In this document: piece after piece, positions 51,873-61,189 of the stretch
How the letters are laid out: each line of letters begins with the position of its first letter
Numbering within the stretch: the stretch's first letter is position 1
NCBI GenBank assembly: GCA_963575745.1
Contig: CAUYUJ010014349.1
Span: 484,881 to 548,880 of the forward strand
Source: Prorocentrum cordatum
Lineage: Eukaryota > Sar > Dinophyceae > Prorocentrales > Prorocentraceae
Direction: 5' to 3'
DNA length: 64,000 nt
Position numbers and translations under genes: made by a program
The notes under the pieces: generated by a model
What the model was told of the DNA's origin: nothing
The model's database searches: none
Seen by the model: the letters and a program-made list of their open reading frames with translations, nothing else

Positions 51873-51950
51873 CACGCGCTCGGTCTGCCCGACATCCTCC
51901 CGTCCGCGCAGGCCGCCGTATATTTCAGCATTATGATGAGGCGTTTCAGT

Positions 51951-52062
51951 GCTTCTGTGTTGGCGGTTGCTTAATGTGCGCGGCTTCTTTGTGCTACGGA
52001 GCATCATAATACCGCGCAGATCTGGCCGGCCCCCCTGTGGCCTCCCCGAGCATATCCCCTTC
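51951..52062. other. No gene recognised
   Basis: Short mixed stretch between the element and a TG run. Confidence 0.4.
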
Positions 52063-52188
52063 GTGTGTGTGTGTGTGTGTGCGTGTGCGTGTGCGTGTGC
52101 GTGTGCGTGTGCGGTGTGCGTGTGCGTGTGCGTGTGCGTGTGCGTGTGCGTGTGCGTGTGCGTGTGCGTGTGCGTGTGTGTGTGTGTT
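52063..52188 (+). repeat. (TG)n/(CGTGTG)n microsatellite
   Basis: TG repeats with a regular CGTGTG phase, then a T-run and G-run. Confidence 0.95.
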
Positions 52189-52541
52189 TTTTTGGGGGGG
52201 GACGATTTCTGTCAGTGGGGGGCGCCGTGGAGAAAGCGGACGTCCGTCTTCGGAACCCCAGTGATTTTTCGAGCATAGTCAGATCTTGCAAGCGGTACGA
52301 CGGATGTTGCAGCAAGTCCGGAAGGCCCCACCAAGTGCTCGGGTGTCGATCGCCCGACGGTCGGTTTCGGACCGCAGCTGCAGAGGCCTATCCCAGTCAG
52401 TTTTGCATGGCGCCATCGTGTGCCAAAAAGTATCCGCGATGAAATGTGCCATGCCAGTGTAAGTCAACGGTTTTTGTTCTGGACGGTCTCTGAGGCCATA
52501 TGACATTTTTGTTGGCACCGTTCAGGTTTGGCGAGTTTGTT
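52189..52541. other. No gene recognised
   Basis: Mixed sequence after the TG run. Confidence 0.4.
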
Positions 52542-52949
52542 TAAATCGCGAGTTGTTTCGAGATGTCTTCGCTCCCAGTGCCGCCGGCGACTGTTCTCTC
52601 GAGGGAGGGGGGCGCCTTGCATATACGACGGCGACTCGCGCATGGCAGGGCCAGACAGCAGGAAATACAGTTCAGTGTTCCACGCGTTTTGAATATCCTG
52701 TCGTCGTCGCCGCTGCCGTCCATGTCGTGGCCCGTTGCTCAAGTCTCCCTCCCTCCATCCCTGTTCTTCTCGTTCTTCTTTGTCCGCTCACCTCTGCCTT
52801 CAAGGTGGGCATGTTTATATCGCGATTTGTTTCGACGCTTGTTCGTTTGCGGTGCCGGCGGCGACTGTTCTCCCGAGAAAACGAAGCGCCTTTTATAGAC
52901 GACGACGCTTCGCGCATGGCAGGGCCAGACGGCAGGGGATACATATAAG
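52542..52949 (-). repeat. Repeat E, two copies, with repeat D between
   Basis: Copies at 52,542-52,672 and 52,812-52,949 share TCGCGA(G/T)TTGTTTCGA, GCGACTGTTCTC(T/C)CGAG and CGCGCATGGCAGGGCCAGAC. Repeat D copy 2 is at 52,675-52,745. On minus both E copies can encode a similar peptide (SGPAMRE, then RENSRRRH), but a TA-rich border argues for a non-coding element. Confidence 0.75.
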
Positions 52950-52969
52950 TATATGGTTGTTTATCGTTG

Positions 52970-53115
52970 TTTGTTTTCTCTCTCTCTCTCTCTCTTTCTC
53001 TCCCTCTCTCTCTCTTACGTTCTCTATGTTTGTTTCCACTCTCTCTCTCTCAATATATATATATATACACATATATATATGTGTATATATACATATAGAT
53101 ACATGCACATTCCCG
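52970..53115 (+). repeat. (CT)n then (TA)n microsatellites
   Basis: CTCTCT-rich 52,977-53,050 and TATATA-rich 53,052-53,100. Confidence 0.9.
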
Positions 53116-53384
53116 TATCTCTATCTGTTTGTCTCTCTTTCCCTCTCCTTCGCCCTTTCTCCCTTTTTGCCCGCGCCCTTTTTTCATTCTCCGCTAGTGC
53201 ACCAGCGACGCGCATCGATTGCCTGCTCGTCGACTTGCTGGGTGTAGGGCCGCCATCCAAGTGTAATGGGTATCGGTTGCGTTGTATGTTGAGGTCGCGG
53301 GAACGCCTGGTGTACGTTCGGGCCTTCATCGCATCCCGCTACCGCGTGTTGGCTTTGTGCCGGAGGCGTCTCGGGAGTTGTCTT
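53116..53384. other. No gene recognised
   Basis: C/T-rich then mixed; the 182-codon plus frame from 52,953 starts inside the CT repeat. Confidence 0.4.
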
Positions 53385-53550
53385 GAACGTCTTTTGGGAA
53401 CAGGTTGGACCCTCTTGGGGCCTCTTGGTGCCTTTCGGGGGCTTCCCGGTGGCCTCATGGCGGGCTCTGGGCCGTCTTGGAAGCCTCGAAGGCTGCCTTG
53501 AGGCGGTTGGGGGCGTCTCAGGCCGTCTCAGACGCTCTTCAGGGGAAAAA
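53385..53550 (-). repeat. Composite CCAAGA array 10
   Basis: CTTGGGGCC-type units, ending with GAGACGGCCTGAG-type sequence on minus and a diverged core A at 53,525 (GTCTCAGACGCTCTTC). Confidence 0.65.
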
Positions 53551-53667
53551 GGAGGGAACACATACGCCGTAAAGCAACTGACGCGTCTTGCAAAGATTGG
53601 GGTTTCTTCGGCTGGCCCAAGATGGTTACTCCACATGTGCTCAAGCGACCCCCCAAATTGCTCTTGA

Positions 53668-53682
53668 CCATTTTGGCTCAAG
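53668..53682 (+). other. Relic spliced leader, 3' 15 bases
   Basis: CCATTTTGGCTCAAG is identical to the last 15 bases of the dinoflagellate leader; the preceding bases (CTCTTGA) do not match. It points to the start of a retroposed trans-spliced cDNA, but I cannot name the downstream sequence. Confidence 0.7.
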
Positions 53683-54345
53683 CTGTGTGCCAACCGAGCC
53701 CAGCAGACGACGAACGCACATAGACGATCGCCATTCGCCCTTCTCGCCCCACGTGCCCAGACGAAAACGATTCTCGGCGTTGCCGTCCTCTTTCGTTTGC
53801 GCCTTCCCGCCACCGGACAGGACCCGCCAGAGGTCCAAGACCCCTTCGCGGGCGGCATGGGCACCGAACTGCCTGTGCGGGTGGAGCCGGCCGAGGCGCC
53901 AGCGTCACACTGCATCGCGTGGCGTCCCGCGTTGGTGCCGACGGCGGCGTCTGGGAACAAATCCACGAGTCACGAGGTTCGAGGATTGAATGTGCTTTAT
54001 TTTTCTGGGCATGTTTGGTTCCTGAATGGTTCCCCTTGCCACAGCTAGATCCGCCGTTGCAGTGTTTGTCAAACCGCACCGCTCGGCAGATCCAGAGGTG
54101 GATTTGTTCCTCCGAACCCAGACCTCCGATCTTGAGATACTACGGAGATGCTTTTCACTTTCTGTTCTTCGGACGCCGGCTTGTGGATCCCAGGGCCAAT
54201 TGAAGACTATTCGGGATGAAAATTTTGGACAGGGGGGACTTGAACCAACCCGGAACGACGAGCGGGATGTTGAGTGACGATGAGTGAGCACAGGGGAATC
54301 AGGAGTGAGCGACGAGAGTAGGAATAATTTAATTCAGGGGCGACA
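53683..54345 (+). other. Possible retroposed cDNA, unrecognised
   Basis: Follows the leader relic. A plus frame 53,797-54,048 (or ATG at 53,857: MGTELPVRVEPAEAPASHCI) is not repetitive but has no motif I know. A minus frame of 260 codons (53,966-53,184) starts here and runs into a composite array. The tail near 54,230 (GGGGGACTTGAACC) resembles a tRNA T-arm on minus but no cloverleaf is seen. Confidence 0.3.
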
Positions 54346-54440
54346 GAGAGGGGAGCAGGAGGAGGCTGAGGAAGAGCAAATATGCCGAATAGAGGGAGGG
54401 ATGATGCCAGAGGGAGGAGCAAGGATGAACATGATGAGAA
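54346..54440 (+). repeat. Purine-rich tract
   Basis: GGAGGAGG-rich bases. Confidence 0.6.
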
Positions 54441-54479
54441 GATTGGCAGGACTGGTTGCCACACCCGATGCAGAATCTA

Positions 54480-55280
54480 TTCATGTATGTATATCTAGAA
54501 GTGTACACAAACATATCTATATATACATATATATATATATCTATATTCCTCTTCCTATATGAGTATAAGCCTGGGCGGGGGGAAAACCCATCCCCCCCAA
54601 AAAAAACCGGACTCCCGGGACCTGGGGCTTTGGGGCCCTCCGGACGGGCCTCGAAGCGGCCACCGGGCCTCGCAAGGCGTTTTGCCAAGCCTTCCCAGCA
54701 CACTTAGGGCGATCAGGGGGTCATCGGAGACGTCCCAGAGACCCCCAAGACAGCACAAGAGCGCTCCAAGAGTGACCGACGTGACCTCAAGATGGCCCGA
54801 GGGGCCTCCAGGACGGCCCCAAAGAGGCCTCCAAGAGCACTCCCAAGAAGGCCCCCCGAGGCAAAAATCATTGATTTTCTGTACGTTTTGGTGAATTTTG
54901 GGGTTCTCCTCTTTTCGGCTTCCCGACGCTCCAAGACGGCGGTCTTCTGGGCGTCCGAAGCCGCTTGGGAGGCTCCCAAATCGCCCCACAACCATCCGAA
55001 AGGGCTTCCAGGCAGCCCAAGAGAGCCCCAAAACGGGACAACACGGGTCCAAGATGGCCCTCAGAGAGCCCCATGGCAGCCCAAGATGGCCCAAAGACAC
55101 CCTCTGAAGAATTTCAAATCGTGATCCGGTCGTTCAGTGTGGAGCCAGGGTGGCCCGAGGAAGCCCCCGGAGGCCCCCAGAATGCGCCCAGGAGGCCTCC
55201 AGAAGGCTTTAAGAAAACCCGAAACAACTGTTGTGAGCCCCTAGAGGCTCTCCAAGGAGGAGCCTCTGCAAAAAAGAGCT
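54480..55280 (+). repeat. Composite CCAAGA element 11 with (TA)n head
   Basis: (TA)n at 54,515-54,545, then ATTCCTCTTCCTATAT, G-run/C-run (GGGCGGGGGG, CCCCCCC), AAAACCGGACTCCCGGGA and CCAAGA units, with core A (TCCCGACGCTCCAAGACGG) at 54,921. Same head as at 55,495. Confidence 0.8.
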
Positions 55281-55454
55281 GAGGAGGATGGGGAGAATGC
55301 GCAGTGTATGGCGAAAATAAGGAACAATAAGCATGGAGGAAGGATAACGAATAACATCATTATAGCGGCGATGCCGGAAAAGGCAACCAGGAGTTATCGC
55401 TAAATTGTCGGCTTGACCTTCCTGCCATTCCGCCTGCATACCAAATTTCAAGGA
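55281..55454. other. No gene recognised
   Basis: Short mixed AT-richer stretch. Confidence 0.4.
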
Positions 55455-55490
55455 CCAAGGTGCATGGCGCGAAGCGCCACTGCAGTCTTG

Positions 55491-55525
<35 letters not shown>

Positions 55526-56690
55526 TCATTCCTCTTCCTATATTTTTACAAGCCCGGGGGGGGGGGAAACCATCCCCCCCCCCTAAACTGGACCCCCGGG
55601 ATCTGGGGTTCTCGGGCTCCCTTGGACGTCCTTGGAAAAGGTCACCCGGCTTTCCGGGGCTTCACCACCGCCTTGCCAGCAGACCCCGAGCGATCCGAGG
55701 AATCATCAGAAAGGCCCAAGGGAGACCCCAGACAGCACAAGAGCGCTCCAAGAGGGACTCCAATTGCGTCAGCACGGCCCAAAAGACCCCTAAGGCACCC
55801 CAAAAAGCTTCCCGAGGGGCCTTCAAAGCACACAAATCGCCCCACTCCCTTCGTACAACTTACAATTGTAGCATACTCGCCTTTCGGATTTCATCAGCTT
55901 TCAAGACGGTTTCAAAGCCCCCGAGATCGCCTCAAGACGCCCCCAAAGGCCCCCTAGAAAGCTTCAAGACGGCCGAGCCGGGCCCCACGATCGCCCACGA
56001 GAGCCCCAAGACAGCCCATAATGGAACCAAGAGGCCTCCAAAGGGCTCCCAGCACAGACCCAAAAGGGCCATGGGAGGTCCCCGGAAGTGCCCAAGATGG
56101 GTCCCAAGGGGGCTCCAGCGGGCCCAAGCTCTCCAAGACGGCCCAAGAAGGTCCCAGGACGGCCCATGAAGTCGCCAAAACGGCCCACGAGGGCCCCGAA
56201 GACACCCCCACGATGTTTCCGAATGCCAACATAAAGACCCCCAAGGCACCCTAAAAAGCTTTCCACGTGGCCTTCAAACCACAAAATCGCCCCACTCCCT
56301 TCGTAAAACTTACAATTTTAGCATACTCGCCTTTCGGATGTCATCAGCTTTCAAGACGGTTTCAAAGCTCCCGAGATCGCCTCAAGACGCTCCAAAAGGC
56401 TCTCCAGAAAGCTTCAAGACGGCCGAGCCGGGCCCCACGATCGCCCACGAGAGCCCCAAGACAGCCCATAATGGAACCAAGAGGCCCCCCAAGGGCTCCC
56501 AGCACAGACCCAAAAGGGCCATGGGAGGTCCCCGGAAGTGCCCAAGATGGGTCCAAAGGGGGCTCCAGCGGGCCCAAGCTCTCCAAGACGGCCCAAGAAG
56601 GTCCCAGGACGGCCCATGAAGTCGCCAAAACGGCCTACGAAGGCCCCGAAAACACCCCCACGATGTTTCCGAATGCCAGCATTCATTGAT
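55455..56690 (+). repeat. Composite element 12: hairpin, (TA)n, 450-bp duplication
   Basis: Hairpin TGGCGC-GAA-GCGCCA at 55,465, (TA)n to 55,512, ATTCCTCTTCCTATAT, G/C-runs, then CCAAGA units. TCGCCCCACTCCCTTCGTA starts at 55,837 and 56,287, so a 450-bp block is tandemly duplicated with high identity. The AGCATACTCGCCTTTCGG segment corresponds to core A of other arrays. Confidence 0.85.
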
Positions 56691-56965
56691 TTTGCTCCCA
56701 TGACATTTCATATTGTAACCCAGTCGTTGAGGGTCTTGTGGCATGCAGCGAAGATGCCCGAGGATACCCCGCACGAGTTGCATATGCATGTTCATACCCT
56801 TACGCATCGATTCATATGTACATATGTACGCTGTATACACACATACAACCACGTAAGTATATTGTATACACCTAGACTTATACGGAACGTGCGTGCGCGT
56901 GCGCGTGTTTACATGCATGCGCGCATGTACGCACGCACGCATTCCGCTTGCGTGCATAACTCAAA
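56691..56965. other. No gene; alternating purine-pyrimidine run
   Basis: GTGCGTGCGCGTGCGCGTG and GCATGCGCGCATG at 56,888-56,945 could adopt Z-DNA. No gene. Confidence 0.5.
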
Positions 56966-57024
56966 GGACCAAGGTACATGGCGCGCAGCGCCAATGCAGC
57001 TTTGTTTATATACATATGTCTATT

Positions 57025-57073
<49 letters not shown>

Positions 57074-57370
57074 CGGGGTACGGGGCTGGGGGCCTCTGAC
57101 CAGGTGCCTCGAGTCGCCATGGGGGGACCCCCCCCCCTGGGCCTCTCCAGAGCCGCTCCGGGGCATCTCCCGAGCGGGTCTGGACGGACCATGGTGCTGT
57201 CTCAGCACAAGGAATGGTTCCCACCTTCGACCCATGTCGCCGAAGCACGTGGTAGAGGTTTCGGGAGCCGTCCAACATGGCTCCCCAGAGAGCCCCAGGA
57301 GGCCCAAATCGATTGTTTTCCGATGGTTTCGGAAGGATTTGGGCCTTTGTTTTTTTCGGTTGTACGACGC
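56966..57370 (+). repeat. Composite element 13: hairpin, (TA)n, short array
   Basis: Hairpin TGGCGC-GCA-GCGCCA at 56,979, (TA)n/(TG)n at 57,005-57,072, G/C-run head, few CCAAGA-like units, then ATTGTTTTCCGATGG and GTTGTACGACGC (core A relative) at 57,358. Confidence 0.75.
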
Positions 57371-57500
57371 AGCCTGAGACATCCTTGCAACTCTGAGCTC
57401 TGAGATGCCGTGCGCAAGGTGGTCTGGCCTGTTTCGCACAAGACATTCTCGCAACTCTGAGCTCTCAGATGCTGCGCAAGAGGTGGTCCAGCCTGGGGGC
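57371..57500 (+). repeat. ~65-bp satellite, locus 2
   Basis: Two units starting (G)AGACAT(C/T)CT(T/C)GCAACT at 57,377 and 57,442, same family as 43,272. Confidence 0.8.
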
Positions 57501-58167
57501 CCAGAAGACCACATGATACATATCCTCCATGGGACCCTGCGAGCCTCAGGAGGCCCCAGAGAGGTCCAGGAGGCCGCAGGACGCCCAGGACAGACCCTAG
57601 GGGCCCCCAGGAGATTCCCAGGAGGCCCCAGGAGGCCCTCTATCAGAACGTGTCAAGTTAATACACATCCGGTGTCGATTCGTTGATTTTTCCTGCTCTT
57701 GTGCCCCCCCCTTCCATTTTGAGGGGCCCAAGCGGCCACAGGTTAGATATCCCCCCTGGGAGCCCCAAGATGCTTCAGGAAACCTCAGGTGGAGTTCAGG
57801 AGGCCACAGGAGGCCCAGGAGGAAGCTCCAGGAGGTCCCCAGGAGGCCCCAGGAGGCACCAGGAGGCCGCAGGACGCCCAGGACAGGCCCCAGGGGTCTC
57901 CAGGAGATTCCCAGGAGGCTCCCAGGAGGCCCCAGGAGGCCGCCTGTCAGAACGTGTCAAGTTGATACACATCCGGTGCCGATTCGTTGATTTGTCCTGC
58001 TCTTGTGCCCCCCCCTCTATTTGGAGAGGCCCAAACGGCCACAGGTTAGATATCCCCCCTGGGAGCCCCAAGAGGCTTCAGGAAACCCCAGGTGGAGTTC
58101 ACGAGGCCACAGGAGGCCCAGGAGGAAGCTCCCAGGAGGTCCCCAGGAGGCCCCAGGAGGCACCAGG
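57501..58167 (+). repeat. 304-bp tandem duplication with CAGGAGGCCC units
   Basis: TCAGAACGTGTCAAGTT occurs at 57,643 and 57,947, 304 bp apart, with matching flanks (GTGCCCCCCCC, then GGCCACAGGTTAGATATCCC). The rest is degenerate CAGGAGGCCC, a variant of the CCAAGAGGCCC monomer. Confidence 0.85.
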
Positions 58168-58412
58168 AGGCCCCCGCAACTCGGAGCTCTGAGACGCCGC
58201 GCTCGAGGTGGTCCAGCCCGTTTCGCCTGAGACTTCCTCGCAGCACGTTTCGCCCGAGACATCGTCGCAACTCTGGGGTCCGAAATGCCGCGCGCGAGGT
58301 GGTCCAGCCCGTTACGCTGGAGACATCCTCGCAACTCTAGGCTCCGAGATGCCTTTCGGGATGAAGAGGAGGTGAAGGAGGAGGAGGAGGAGGAGGAGGA
58401 GGAGGAGGAGGA
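58168..58412 (+). repeat. ~65-bp satellite, locus 3, and GAG tract
   Basis: Three units with CGCAACTC and GAGGTGGTCCAGCCCGTT; ends in a (GAG)n run at 58,373-58,412. Confidence 0.8.
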
Positions 58413-58494
58413 GGCATGTTTTAACATGCCATGCCAGCCCGCACTGGACGGGCACGCAATCGACCTTGGAAACCGCAGTGGGTCTAAAAACACT
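58413..58494. other. No gene recognised
   Basis: Short mixed spacer. Confidence 0.4.
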
Positions 58495-59455
58495 GTTTGG
58501 GGATACTGCACTCCGGCTATAATGTTTTTTTCGGTTGTACGACGCTCCACGACGGCCCGGGAGGTCTCCAGGTCCGCCCCCCAGCAGCCCCAGAGGCCCC
58601 CCAGACAAGCCCAAGGCGGCCCCGCAGAGCCCAAGGCTCGCCCAAGCAGCGCCCACGACAGCCCACGAAGGCTCCAAAAGAAGCCCACGAAGGGCCCAAG
58701 AGAGGGACCGCGTACCGAACGCCTAAGGCTCCCGCCTCAACAGTGACCCCGGAGGCCCCAAGCAGCCCGCAAGAGTCCTCCAACATGGCTCTGAACGCCT
58801 CCACAAGCACTCCCATGAGGGCCCCAGCAGGCCAACAAATGATGGTTTTACCATAGTTTTGGAAGGGTTTTGGCCTTCTGATCTTTGCGGCTGTCCGACG
58901 CTCCTAGGCGGCCCAGGAGGCCTCCGAGAACGCCCCCAAACACAGCTCCAGAAGCGCCCAAGGCCGCCCCGAGGCGGTCCCGGAGAGCCCAAAGCTGGCC
59001 CAAGAAGCGCCCAGGGCAGCCCACGAGTGCCCCAACACAGGCCCGAGAGGTGTCCAAGACACGGACCGCGTCCGGAAAACCCAGGGCTTCCGCCCCAAGA
59101 GAGCCCCAGGAGGCCCCAGGTAGCTCCCAAGAAGCTTGAAACATGGCTCAAGACGCCTCCACGCGCACCCCCAAGAGGGTTCCAACAGGCCACAATCGTT
59201 TGTTCTACGTAGGACATGGAGGATCTTGACCTTCTTCTCTTTTCGGCTTTTCGACGCTCCCATAAGGCCCAGCGTGCCTCCAGGTCCGCTCCCAGACAGC
59301 CCTGGGCGGGCCCAGAGAGCCCCAGGGAGCCCGCAAGACCGGCCCTACACAACCCAAGAGTTTCTCGGCAGGATAGTCTGGGAGGGGGGAAGACCCCGGG
59401 TGCCTCTGGCGCCCCAAGCCCCGGGAACGCTCCTCCGAAACATGGCGTGCGAACG
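58495..59455 (+). repeat. Composite CCAAGA array 14, three cores A, two cores B
   Basis: Cores A at 58,541 (GACGCTCCACGACGGCC), 58,894 and 59,251; cores B at 58,726 (diverged) and 59,085 (GGGCTTCCGCCCCAAGA). A-to-B spacings are about 185 and 191 bp. Units here are GCCCA(A/C)GA with many changes. Confidence 0.8.
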
Positions 59456-59579
59456 CTGAGGATCGGGGAACTCCGTTCACATGTTCCAGAAATGCGCTTC
59501 TGGAACACGTGGCTTGCAGTGCGCGCCGCCGTCTTCGTGGTAAGAATCGTCGCGGGCATCGCACCTGAGCGGTGACCTA
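59456..59579. other. No gene recognised
   Basis: Short mixed spacer. Confidence 0.4.
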
Positions 59580-59662
59580 CTAGAACCTGAGCGCGCGCGA
59601 AGCGCGCGCGATGGTTCTAGTATATATATATATAGATATATATATATATATATATATATATC
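59580..59662 (+). repeat. GCGCGCGC hairpin joined to (TA)n
   Basis: CTAGAACC (59,580) and GGTTCTAG (59,613) form an 8-bp outer stem around GCGCGCGC-GAA-GCGCGCGC; (TA)n runs to 59,660. Confidence 0.9.
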
Positions 59663-60480
59663 GGAGTAGGGCCCGGGGCGGCCCGGGGCGGTGCCTGTAA
59701 TCTCCATGGGGGGTGCAGGGCGCCCCCGGGAGCGTCCGAAGCGTCCCGGAGGGCCCCTGGGACCGCCAGGAACAGTTCGAGACCGCCCAAGACGGCCCGC
59801 GAGCGTTCCAAGACGCGCATAGATAGCCTCAGGGATGGCCAGGAAGGCCCGAAAACGTTCCAAGAGAGATCCATGAGGCCCCGAAGGCATCTCAAGAGGC
59901 CTCCCAAGAGAGCGCCGACAAGCCAAAACCGTTGATCTTTATTGTTTTTGTTCGAGGTTTTTGGCCTTCTCGCCTTTTCAGGGTTCCGACGCTCCAAGAC
60001 CGTCCAAGAGTCTCCCAACACCGCTCCAAGACGGCCGAAGAGGCCCCCAAGACCGCCCCAAGACGGCCCAAGATACGTCCAAAATCGTCCCAAGACGGCC
60101 CAGGAGAGCCCCAAGATGGCCCAGGAGCCGCCCAAGACGGTTCCAGGAGAGCCCCGACAGGGCTTCAAGACTGCCTAAGCGAGCCCAGCGGGCCCCAAGA
60201 GACCCCAAAGAGGCCCCCAAGAACCTCCCCGGAGGCCCCCAAGAGGCTCCCAAAATGCTCAAAAATGGCCCTAAGCGCGCACCAAGACGCCTCTAGGCGA
60301 GCCCAACAGGCCTCCGAGAGGCCCCCAAGAGGCCCACTGGAGGCCTTCAGGAGGTCGTCCCCATCATGTTCCCGGAAGGCGGTCCAGGAACATGATTCCG
60401 CGCTTTGGAGGAGTATTTTGCGCCTTCCGAGGCGCCTTGGACGATGTACGGATGTTTCTATACATTGTCCTTCTCCTGTG
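59663..60480 (+). repeat. Composite CCAAGA array 15 and stem
   Basis: G/C-run head, then CCAAGA units, core A (TTCCGACGCTCCAAGACCG) at 59,985, more units, and a separate perfect stem ATCATGTTCC/GGAACATGAT at 60,363-60,396. From about 59,955 it is the first copy of the segment repeated at 63,230. Confidence 0.85.
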
Positions 60481-60514
60481 TACACAATCCTACATGTTTT
60501 ACGTATGTGTATCT

Positions 60515-60519
60515 CTCTC

Positions 60520-60555
<36 letters not shown>

Positions 60556-60656
60556 CATACATACATACATATATGTGTATACACATATGTATGTATGTAT
60601 GTATGCATACATGTTTGTATGTATGTATGCATGCATGCATGCATGCATGCATGTAT

Positions 60657-60687
<31 letters not shown>

Positions 60688-60710
60688 TTTATATATAAAA
60701 ATTTGGAGGG
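60515..60710 (+). repeat. (TA)n/(ATGT)n compound microsatellite
   Basis: TATATA, ATACATAC, GTATGTAT and GCATGCAT repeats. Confidence 0.95.
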
Positions 60711-60900
60711 GGTCCTGGACCAGGGGGGGGGGCCTCACTTTGCCCAGTGGCTGTGGTCACCCCCCCGCCGGGGACGTCAGGACGCTCCCAGGACCTTGTA
60801 AAATGGCTCCAGGACGCCCTCAGGACAGCCCAAGAGAGGTCCGAAGCGGCCCGGGAGCACTCCAAGACGGTTAACAAACTGCCAAAGCGTCCCAGCAGTT
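60711..60900 (+). repeat. GGTCCTGGACCAGG head and CCAAGA remnant
   Basis: GGGTCCTGGACCAGGGGG and TTGCCCAGTGGCTGTGGTCA recur at 63,935 and 63,959. A few CCAAGA-like units follow. Confidence 0.8.
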
Positions 60901-61189
60901 GTTTCCCCACATTCTAAGTGGGGTTCTGATTTTCTCTACACCCGCGTCGCACCCGCGTTCACTCACCTCCCCTTCTCTACACCCGCGTCACACCTGCGTT
61001 CCCACCTCACCTCGTCCTTCTCGCTCGTACACACACCACACCACACACACATTCGCACATACAAGACGCATGTTCACTGCATCATACACCCAAGACGTCT
61101 GCACGACATACTGGGCAACACGTGAGATATGTCCCGATATGGCCGCACACGCATCATACATATACACACGGCAAGCAATGCGGCAGGCG
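60901..61189. other. No gene; short CACCCGCGT(T/C) repeats
   Basis: TCTACACCCGCGTC(G/A)CACC occurs twice (60,936; 60,976) and CA-rich bases follow. Confidence 0.5.

Larger units (their letters stand above)
46746..51950 (+). mobile_element. DIRS-like retroelement B with recombinase and MT-like ORF
   Basis: About 5.2 kb in one orientation, holding in order a Cys/membrane ORF, a gag-position ORF, a charged region, reverse transcriptase, RNase H, a tyrosine recombinase and a short methyltransferase-like ORF. More than ten frame changes and stops occur. A recombinase in place of an integrase is the mark of DIRS-type elements, and known DIRS elements often carry a methyltransferase. No inverted or split terminal repeats were found, so boundaries are approximate. 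Confidence 0.75.

Noticed and set aside
54200-54250. tRNA-like T-arm on minus (GGTTCAAGTCC)
   Set aside because: No matching acceptor, D or anticodon stems can be drawn.
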